Shown here: one piece after another, positions 1 to 4,782 of the stretch
How positions within the stretch are numbered: position 1 is the first letter of the stretch
Layout: every line of letters begins with the position of its first letter
From: Bacteroidales bacterium UBA1179
Lineage (GTDB): Bacteria > Bacteroidota > Bacteroidia > Bacteroidales > Bacteroidaceae
Length of the DNA stretch: 5,378 nt
Assembly: GCA_002309915.1 (NCBI GenBank)
Contig: DBYT01000103.1
Coordinates: 1-5,378 of the forward strand
Direction: 5' to 3'
Translations under genes and position numbers: made by a program
The notes under the pieces: generated by a model
Told to the model about the DNA's origin: nothing
Databases searched by the model: none
Seen by the model: the letters and a program-made list of their open reading frames with translations, nothing else

Positions 1-1559
1 TCATCGGGCATCTTGGCCAGGAAATGCTTGATTATGGGGGCATATATGCTGAACTCAACCATCTTGGGGTCAACCATTACCAGCTTGAGCTCGGCAGGAT
101 GTTTCTTGTAAAGCAGTGAGGTGATAACGCAGTTCAAACCTACGGATTTACCCTGACCGGTGGCACCGGCAACGAGCAGGTGAGGCATCTTGGCCAGGTC
201 AAACATGAAGACCTCATTGGTGATGGTGCGGCCCAGTGCCACGGGAAGTTCCATCTTGCTCTCGGCGAACTTCTTGCTGTTGAGGATGGACTCCATGGAT
301 ACCATGACGGGCTTGGCGTTAGGTACCTCTATGCCGATGGTTCCCTTGCCGGGGATAGGTGCGATGATACGGATACCCAGGGCGGCAAGGCTCAGGGCTA
401 TATCGGCCTCCAGGTTACGAATCTTTGAAATACGTACGCCTGCGGCAGGGGTAATCTCATAAAGTGTGATGGTGGGACCTACGGTTGCGTTGATGGTTTC
501 GATCTCAATTCCAAAGTCAAGCAGAACCTTGATGATACGGTTCTTGTTGGCCTCCTGCTCCCTTTCGTCAATAGCGGGGGCGTCATTGTCATAGTGCTTG
601 AGCAGGTCCAGGGTGGGGAACTTGTAGTGTGACAGGTCCAGACGCGGATCATACGGCTCCTGTATCTTGCCTTCGGCTTTCTCATCGCCCTCGGCTGCGG
701 TGATGGTCATGGTTATGTCCTCGGCCGGTTTGTCACTTTTTTCGGCGGCAGGCTTTTCAACGGGTTTCCTTACGGGCTCGGGTTCCTCGCGGACAGGCTG
801 GAAATCCTGGGCTGCTGCATAGGGATTGTCATCGGCCTCATCGGGCTGGGGTACATCGGCCTCAGTCTGGTCTGTGTATACGTCGTCCTGTGTATCGGCC
901 TCAGTGACGGTATCCTCCTTTTCATGCTTGCGTATGCCGTTTTTCATCCTGTCGGCGCCTTCACGGATCACCTGTATGGTGCGACGGGTCAGGTAGACGC
1001 AGTAGATGAGCATGGTGAGAAGCAGTACCAGAATCAGGCCGGGTATGCCTATGTAGCCCTTGAGCATGAGGGTCAGATTCATTCCGTGGCTTCCGCCGGG
1101 GATTATGAACGATGTCTGCATCATGGGTGACAGTACCAGCTGCAGGAATACGGAGCACCATACCATAAGGAATGCGCAGCTGATGAACCAGCGGAACAGT
1201 TTGGTATGGGTTATGCGCATCATATTGAGACCGCAGACCGTAAGGAATACGGGAATGAGTATGGATGAGAAACCGAACCAGCCGTTGACAATGGACTCCG
1301 ACATGCGTGCGCCAAGTACGCCGGTGCTGTTTTCAATCTCCTGCGCACCGCTCAGCACGGCACTCTGGTCAGCGCCTCCGTTGAACAGGAACGATATGTA
1401 TGCTATCACAAAGAAGACGGCTATGATGGTGAGCACGGCTCCGCTTACAAAGAGGAATGTCTCATTGCGGAACGTATCTGATATGCTGCTTAGATTGAAC
1501 CTTATTTCAGGCTTCTGTGTCCCTGTGCGGGGTTTTGTATCTTTCCCTTTGAGTCCCAT
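1..1559 (-). CDS. ftsK: DNA translocase FtsK, N-terminal 519 residues (3' end outside window)
   Basis: Membrane-anchored ATP-driven DNA pump that works at the division septum to clear and resolve chromosome termini. The reading frame is open from ATG at 1559 to the window edge with no frameshift. Residues 1-34 are cytosolic and basic. Four hydrophobic segments follow at about 35-59, 94-114, 121-143 and 167-190, as expected for the FtsK N-terminal domain. Residues about 195-305 form an acidic, proline-rich linker. The alpha/beta translocase core starts near 335 (DFGIEIETINATVGPTITLYE, conserved in Bacteroidota FtsK). Walker A is GATGQGKS at 465-472 with lysine 471. Walker B is LVMVDP at 493-498 with aspartate 497, followed by KMVEFSIYAP. 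The rest of the motor and the DNA-reading gamma domain lie beyond position 1; family members are roughly 750-850 residues. It is transcribed divergently from the DUF5063 cluster. Identity is very secure from the motifs; the start is supported by fit to the family N-terminus and a -7-like box about 25 bp upstream. Confidence 0.97.
   Translation of the reverse strand, partial: MGLKGKDTKPRTGTQKPEIRFNLSSISDTFRNETFLFVSGAVLTIIAVFFVIAYISFLFNGGADQSAVLSGAQEIENSTGVLGARMSESIVNGWFGFSSILIPVFLTVCGLNMMRITHTKLFRWFISCAFLMVWCSVFLQLVLSPMMQTSFIIPGGSHGMNLTLMLKGYIGIPGLILVLLLTMLIYCVYLTRRTIQVIREGADRMKNGIRKHEKEDTVTEADTQDDVYTDQTEADVPQPDEADDNPYAAAQDFQPVREEPEPVRKPVEKPAAEKSDKPAEDITMTITAAEGDEKAEGKIQEPYDPRLDLSHYKFPTLDLLKHYDNDAPAIDEREQEANKNRIIKVLLDFGIEIETINATVGPTITLYEITPAAGVRISKIRNLEADIALSLAALGIRIIAPIPGKGTIGIEVPNAKPVMVSMESILNSKKFAESKMELPVALGRTITNEVFMFDLAKMPHLLVAGATGQGKSVGLNCVITSLLYKKHPAELKLVMVDPKMVEFSIYAPIIKHFLAKMPD
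831..903 (-). repeat. Three copies of a 10-bp repeat in the FtsK linker
   Basis: The plus-strand word ATCGGCCTCA occurs at 831-840, 855-864 and 894-903, spaced 24 and 39 bp apart, so always in frame. Read on the coding strand, each copy encodes Glu-Ala-Asp, at residues 220-222, 233-235 and 241-243 of the acidic linker. This is probably low-complexity expansion in a disordered region rather than a regulatory site. Confidence 0.6.
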
Positions 1560-1583
1560 ACTACTATTTGCAGTTATAGGTTA

Positions 1584-1591
1584 CAAAGTTA
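1584..1591 (-). promoter_or_regulatory. Putative -7 box of the ftsK promoter
   Basis: On the minus strand the sequence reads TAACTTTG, an exact match to the Bacteroidota -7 consensus TAnnTTTG. It lies 24 bp before the ftsK ATG, giving an expected leader of about 20 nt. No TTG is found at the expected 17-23 bp upstream; the nearest (1606-1604, in TTTTTG) is only 12 bp away, so the -33 element is weak or absent. Confidence 0.5.
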
Positions 1592-1634
1592 ATAATAAAA
1601 GAACAAAAAGGGCGCGTTATAGCGGAAAAAGGAG

Positions 1635-1642
1635 TAATTTCG
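1635..1642 (+). promoter_or_regulatory. Putative -7 box for the DUF5063 cluster
   Basis: TAATTTCG matches TAnnTTTG at all but one position and sits 19 bp before the ATG at 1662. Transcription would start near 1648, with a leader of about 14 nt. No convincing -33 TTG is visible upstream, where the sequence is GC-rich (GGGCGCG). It is assigned because a promoter is needed for a divergent gene start and the position fits. Confidence 0.4.
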
Positions 1643-1661
1643 CAGCCGAAAACGTGAGTTT

Positions 1662-2198
1662 ATGAAATCATCAGCGGCATTTGACAAAAATACGGTCGAG
1701 TTCGTAACTGTGGCAGCCGAGTATTGCGCATACCTTGAGCAGGTATTCGACAAGGAACCCGTGAGGGTTGTGGATGTACTCTGCAAGCTGCTGCCACTGG
1801 TTTATCTCAAGGCAACCATGCTTCCGGAAACAGAACCCGAGGGCCTGTACCTGGAGGAGAGCGTGACGGAGGCCGATTATGAGGAGATACGCACTCTTCT
1901 GGCTCAAAAGCTCGGTGAAAACGATGATTATCTGGAGGTGTTCGTGGAGGATATGAAATACAGCGACACCCCGGTACGCAAGTGCATTTCAGAGGATCTG
2001 GCCGATATCTATCAGGCTCTCCGAAACTTTGTGCAGTCTTACCGCAGTGGTCTGGATGAGGTTATGACCGAGGCTGTGGCGGTTTGTGCCGACGGATTCC
2101 GTACCTATTGGGGCCAGACGCTTGCAAACACTCTGCGTGCCGTGCATAACGTCAGATACACCTCTGACCTGGAAATTGATAATTCTTTTTATGATTGA
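1662..2198 (+). CDS. DUF5063 domain-containing protein, function unknown
   Basis: A 178-residue soluble protein with no signal peptide or membrane segment. The N-terminal stretch FDKNTVEFVTVAAEYCAYLE (residues 7-26) and the following LLPLVYLKATMLP (about 43-55) look like the DUF5063 family of Bacteroidota, recognised from memory rather than by a search. The composition is acidic (for example EEIRTLLAQKLGENDDYLEVFVEDM), and the pattern suggests a mainly alpha-helical fold. No catalytic motif can be seen. The start at 1662 fits the family N-terminus and lies just after a -7-like box. Its last codons overlap the next gene in the arrangement ATGATTGA, so the exonuclease start codon lies inside this gene and translation is probably coupled. 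The placement suggests, but does not show, a role alongside the exonuclease or methyltransferase. Confidence 0.85.
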   Translation: MKSSAAFDKNTVEFVTVAAEYCAYLEQVFDKEPVRVVDVLCKLLPLVYLKATMLPETEPEGLYLEESVTEADYEEIRTLLAQKLGENDDYLEVFVEDMKYSDTPVRKCISEDLADIYQALRNFVQSYRSGLDEVMTEAVAVCADGFRTYWGQTLANTLRAVHNVRYTSDLEIDNSFYD

Positions 2199-2832
2199 AC
2201 TGCCCAACAAGATAGACAAGTCATATCTGGCCGACAAGCCCAAGGTTGTGTTTGACGGCATAATTGAGGAGATAGATACCGAGGAGAAGGCTCAGAAAGC
2301 GATTGAGATCCTGTCAAAGGAGAAAGTTGTAGGTTTTGACACTGAGACCAGACCGTCATTTACCAGAGGTGTGGCCCATAAGATAGCCCTGCTTCAGCTT
2401 TCAACCCACAAATACGGTTATCTGTTCCGCCTCAACAAGATAGGCATACCCGACTGTGTTGCCGGTTTCCTGTCAAACCCCGATATTATAAAGGTGGGCA
2501 TATCCATCAAGGATGATTACCACCAGATGGCAAGCCGCCGCAAATTCACTCCGGCGGGTTTTGTGGAACTGCAGGAACTGTGCGGCAAGATGGGTATCGA
2601 GGAGAAGGGACTGCAGAAACTCTACGGCCTGCTTTTCAATGAACGCATATCAAAGAACCAGCAGCTCAGTAACTGGGAGATTGACAGCCTGACAGAGAGC
2701 CAGCGCCAGTATGCGGCCATTGATGCCTGGGCCTGTCTCAGGATTTTTGACTATATTTCGGAACTCAAACGTACAGGAGAGTACAGAATAATAAGGAAAG
2801 ATGCAGAAGAGTGTAATACTGAAGAGAGGTAA
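2191..2832 (+). CDS. DEDDy-type 3'-5' exonuclease domain protein (EXD2/RNase D-like)
   Basis: A 213-residue, single-domain 3'-5' exonuclease of the DnaQ-like DEDD superfamily, expected to use two metal ions to remove nucleotides from a 3' end. All three motifs are present. Exo I is GFDTET with Asp50 and Glu52. Exo II is VGISIKDDYHQM, where Asp109 is the likely ligand. Exo III is QYAAIDAW with Tyr174 and Asp178, which makes it the DEDDy subtype. There is no HRDC domain such as RNase D carries, so it resembles EXD2/WRN exonuclease domains. Whether the substrate is RNA or DNA cannot be told. I chose ATG 2191 rather than the in-frame ATG at 2086. Codons 2086-2190 lie wholly inside the DUF5063 gene, and the 8-bp ATGATTGA overlap is a typical coupled start. 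The 3' end overlaps the rRNA methyltransferase gene by 32 bp. Confidence 0.9.
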   Translation: MIELPNKIDKSYLADKPKVVFDGIIEEIDTEEKAQKAIEILSKEKVVGFDTETRPSFTRGVAHKIALLQLSTHKYGYLFRLNKIGIPDCVAGFLSNPDIIKVGISIKDDYHQMASRRKFTPAGFVELQELCGKMGIEEKGLQKLYGLLFNERISKNQQLSNWEIDSLTESQRQYAAIDAWACLRIFDYISELKRTGEYRIIRKDAEECNTEER

Positions 2833-3982
2833 GGAGGAATCGCTCCTGCGTTTCCACCCATGGGTGTTCTCGGGTGCCATAGCCGATATCAAGGGCGAAC
2901 CCGATGAGGGCGATGTGGTGGACGTATATACCCATGAGGGTAAATGGATTGCCGTGGGTCATATCCAGGTGGGCAGCATTGCCGTACGCGTTCTCTCTTT
3001 CAAGCATGAACCTATCGATGCGGACTTCTGGTACAGACGTTTGAGCGTGGCTTTCGAGTTGCGCCGTTCGCTGGGACTGACTGACCGTGAGGACCATAAC
3101 ATATACCGTCTGGTGCACGGAGAGGGTGATAACCTGCCGGGTCTGGTGATAGACGTTTACGGCCACACCGCAGTGCTTCAGGCCCATTCGGTAGGCATGC
3201 ATTGCAACCGTATGGATATAGCCGATGCGCTAATGCGGGTCATGGGTGACCGCATCAAGGGCATCTATTACAAGTCAGAGACCACACTTCCGTTCAAGGC
3301 CGATATAGACCGCGGAAACGGATATATCATGGGCGGTCCCACCGATGACACTCCTCTGGAATACGGCATGAAGATGCCTGTAGACTGGATAAGCGGTCAA
3401 AAGACCGGTCTGTTCATTGACCAGCGTGAGAACCGCGCCCTGCTGGAGAGATACTCCAAGGGACGTTCCGTGCTCAATATGTTCTGCTATACCGGAGGTT
3501 TCTCACTCGCCGCTTTGAGAGGCGGTGCCAAACTGGTTCACTCGGTTGACAGTTCGGCACGTGCCATTGAACTCACCGCTGGCGGAGTGGAGGATAATTT
3601 CCCCGGCGATACCCGTCATGCGGCATTTGCCGAGGATGCTTTCAAGTATCTGGAGCGCATGGATCCCATCTATGACCTGATCATTCTGGATCCTCCGGCA
3701 TTTGCAAAGCATAAGGATGCGCTCAAACATGCTCTTATAGGTTACAGACGCCTTAATCAGAAGGCTATGGAGAAGATCAAGCCGGGCGGAATCCTGTTTA
3801 CATTCTCCTGCTCACAGGTTGTAAGCAAGGATCAGTTCCGTACCGCGGTATTCACTGCAGCTGCCCAGGCAGGACGCAGTGTGAAGATTCTTTATCAGCT
3901 CCATCAGCCTGCCGATCATCCCATTAACATCTTTCACCCCGAAGGGGAATACCTGAAGGGACTTGTCGTTTCGGTGGAGTAG
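2801..3982 (+). CDS. rlmI: RlmI-type class I SAM-dependent 23S rRNA (cytosine-C5) methyltransferase
   Basis: A 393-residue cytosolic enzyme of the RlmI/COG1092 family, which uses SAM to make 5-methylcytosine in 23S rRNA (C1962 in E. coli; the target here is inferred). An N-terminal PUA-like RNA-binding domain occupies about residues 1-75, with the HPWVFSGAI signature at 19-27. A central domain carries VHGEGDNLPGLVIDVYG (105-121). The Rossmann methyltransferase domain begins near GQKTGLFIDQREN (199-211). SAM motif I is VLNMFCYTGGFSLAA (224-238), the acidic end of beta 2 is Asp250, and motif IV is LDPPAFAK (296-303). The FSCS motif (335-338) contains Cys337, and the family C-terminus HPEGEYLKG is present. 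Length is normal and all key motifs are intact. The start at 2801 matches the family N-terminus and follows AAGGAAAG, which gives only a short Shine-Dalgarno-like spacing. It ends the three-gene overlapping cluster. The symbol is by family; the paralogue RlmK is less similar in architecture. Confidence 0.92.
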   Translation: MQKSVILKRGKEESLLRFHPWVFSGAIADIKGEPDEGDVVDVYTHEGKWIAVGHIQVGSIAVRVLSFKHEPIDADFWYRRLSVAFELRRSLGLTDREDHNIYRLVHGEGDNLPGLVIDVYGHTAVLQAHSVGMHCNRMDIADALMRVMGDRIKGIYYKSETTLPFKADIDRGNGYIMGGPTDDTPLEYGMKMPVDWISGQKTGLFIDQRENRALLERYSKGRSVLNMFCYTGGFSLAALRGGAKLVHSVDSSARAIELTAGGVEDNFPGDTRHAAFAEDAFKYLERMDPIYDLIILDPPAFAKHKDALKHALIGYRRLNQKAMEKIKPGGILFTFSCSQVVSKDQFRTAVFTAAAQAGRSVKILYQLHQPADHPINIFHPEGEYLKGLVVSVE

Positions 3983-4026
3983 TGTGAAATATTGTTAAAT
4001 GTAGAGATTTTTATTCTGAATAAGAG

Positions 4027-4054
4027 TTGTATATAAATTAAACACATATCTTTG
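4027..4054 (+). promoter_or_regulatory. Bacteroidota-type promoter upstream of the structured leader
   Basis: TTG at 4027-4029 is followed after 17 bp by TATCTTTG at 4047-4054, an exact match to TAnnTTTG. Both the boxes and the spacing fall in the range reported for Bacteroidota housekeeping promoters (TTG-N17-23-TAnnTTTG). The surrounding DNA is AT-rich, in contrast to the genes. Transcription should begin near 4060, about 10 nt before the structured segment and about 130 nt before the DUF151 start codon. This is the best promoter in the window. Confidence 0.6.
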
Positions 4055-4086
4055 CTACGTGTTTTTCATGGTATTAGATTTAATTT

Positions 4087-4119
4087 GAAAGCGAGTTGTC
4101 GGGATGACAACTCGCTTTC
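4087..4119. repeat. Perfect 14-bp hairpin with 5-nt loop
   Basis: GAAAGCGAGTTGTC (4087-4100) and GACAACTCGCTTTC (4106-4119) are exact reverse complements around the loop GGGAT. No run of T follows closely (TGCTTTTGG), so on its own it is not a typical intrinsic terminator. Confidence 0.9.
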
Positions 4120-4158
4120 TGCTTTTGGACGCGACGCGTTCAAAAGCAGTAAAGCGAG
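4111..4158. repeat. Second hairpin, extendable to 22 bp
   Basis: The core stem is CTGCTTTTGGACGC (4119-4132) against GCGTTCAAAAGCAG (4136-4149): 13 Watson-Crick pairs and one G-U around the loop GAC. The preceding CTCGCTTT (4111-4118) is also complementary to AAAGCGAG (4151-4158), so with one bulged T at 4150 the stem can grow to 22 pairs. That extension uses bases needed by the hairpin at 4087-4119, so the two full structures exclude each other. Confidence 0.85.
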
Positions 4159-4178
4159 GAGCGTAATACCTTTTTTTA

Positions 4179-4186
4179 TACCTTTG
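4179..4186 (+). promoter_or_regulatory. Possible second -7 box immediately before the DUF151 gene
   Basis: TACCTTTG is an exact match to TAnnTTTG, ending 5 bp before the ATG at 4192. Use of it would give a leaderless or nearly leaderless message. No -33 TTG lies 17-23 bp upstream, where the sequence is AGCGAGGAG. ATACCTTT also occurs at 4166-4173, so the match may partly be a by-product of a short direct repeat. Confidence 0.3.
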
Positions 4187-4191
4187 TGAGT

Positions 4192-4776
4192 ATGAATGGG
4201 AAGATAGAGATGATTGTGGGGGAGATTCTGAACAGGAAGCCTTCGGATCTTAACCTGATTGCGCTGCTCAAGGAGAAGAACGGCGGCGATGAGGGCTTGC
4301 GCTGTCTTCCCGTGCTGGTGGGACCTTTTGAGGCTCAGACCATTATCGTGAGCCTGTTCAACCATAAGGTACGCCCCGGAATATATGATCTCTATCTGGA
4401 TACTCTCAAGCAGTTTGACGGTCATCTCGTTGAGATAGACATATACAGGATAAGCGGCGGAATATTTTACTCGCACCTTTATGTGGAACGTGAAGGAAAC
4501 ATATCGTATATAAACTGCCGTACAGCCGACGCCCTGTCTCTTGCGGTGCGCAGCAACACTCCCATATTCATAGAGGAGGATCTGCTGGAGCGCAACTGCG
4601 TACGGCTTCAGCCCGACGGCGCATATTCCCTGCCTATAACCACAGCCAGCACAAAAGTGCTCAAGGAGGCTATGGAACAGGCTATTGCGACCGAGAATTA
4701 TGAGTTTGCCGCACGTCTGCGTGACGAGATCAACAGCCGCGGACAGGCCGATGAATCAGATATGGACTTAATCTGA
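4192..4776 (+). CDS. Bifunctional nuclease family protein (DUF151) with C-terminal UVR motif
   Basis: A 194-residue soluble protein. Residues about 4-140 match the DUF151/bifunctional nuclease fold: LPVLVGPFEAQTI at 39-51, the YDLYLDTLKQF helix at 65-75, the IYRISGGIFYSHLYV strand pair at 84-98, and the signature CRTADALSLAVRSNTPIFI at 109-127. Family members have been reported to cut both RNA and DNA, which is known for few of them and is not shown here. Residues about 158-183 (KEAMEQAIATENYEFAARLRDEI) form a UVR (UvrB/UvrC-type) helical-pair motif, a fusion common in Bacteroidota DUF151 proteins. A GTG start at 4186 is possible, adding two residues; ATG 4192 is preferred. There is no Shine-Dalgarno. 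RsmE begins 6 bp after the stop, so the two are probably co-transcribed. The gene lies behind the structured element at 4070-4177. Confidence 0.88.
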   Translation: MNGKIEMIVGEILNRKPSDLNLIALLKEKNGGDEGLRCLPVLVGPFEAQTIIVSLFNHKVRPGIYDLYLDTLKQFDGHLVEIDIYRISGGIFYSHLYVEREGNISYINCRTADALSLAVRSNTPIFIEEDLLERNCVRLQPDGAYSLPITTASTKVLKEAMEQAIATENYEFAARLRDEINSRGQADESDMDLI

Positions 4777-4782
4777 CAGCAT

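Larger units (their letters stand above)
4070..4177 (+). promoter_or_regulatory. Structured leader, attenuator or small RNA ending in T7
   Basis: The outer arms GGTATTA (4070-4076) and TAATACC (4164-4170) are perfectly complementary and enclose two strong hairpins (4087-4119 and 4119-4149), which would make a three-way junction. Seven T (4171-4177) follow the closing arm directly, resembling an intrinsic terminator tail. A consensus promoter ends 15 bp upstream of the first arm. The DUF151 start codon is 14 bp beyond the T run. No open reading frame of convincing quality covers the segment. It could be a regulatory 5' leader of the DUF151-rsmE genes, an independent RNA of about 115-120 nt, or a compound terminator for the upstream cluster. 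I do not recognise it as a known riboswitch class. The pairing is seen directly; the function is inference. Confidence 0.5.

Noticed and set aside
180..1665. Several plus-strand open frames opposite ftsK (for example 1060-1665)
   Set aside because: They lie antisense to a motif-complete FtsK reading frame, have no recognisable domains, and show the arginine/methionine-rich look of shadow frames.
2086..2190. 35-residue N-terminal extension of the exonuclease from ATG 2086
   Set aside because: It lies entirely within the DUF5063 coding sequence, looks unlike the family, and the overlapping ATGATTGA start at 2191 is more natural.
3395..3413. GGTC-AAAA-GACC inverted repeat inside the RlmI-type gene
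   Set aside because: It is short and falls on the conserved SGQKTGL codons; no sign of a regulatory role.
3935..3948. CACCCCGAAGGGGA hairpin near the end of the RlmI-type gene, considered as a terminator
   Set aside because: It encodes the conserved HPEGE motif, is about 35 bp before the stop codon, and is not followed by a T run.
4011..4023. Palindrome TTATTCTGAATAA considered as a terminator or operator after the RlmI-type gene
   Set aside because: The stem would be five A-T-rich pairs at most with no T tail; it is equally likely by chance in AT-rich DNA.
4066..4476. Minus-strand open frame across the structured element and the 5' part of the DUF151 gene
   Set aside because: It is antisense to a recognised family, and its 3' end merely reads through the palindromes; no domain is seen.
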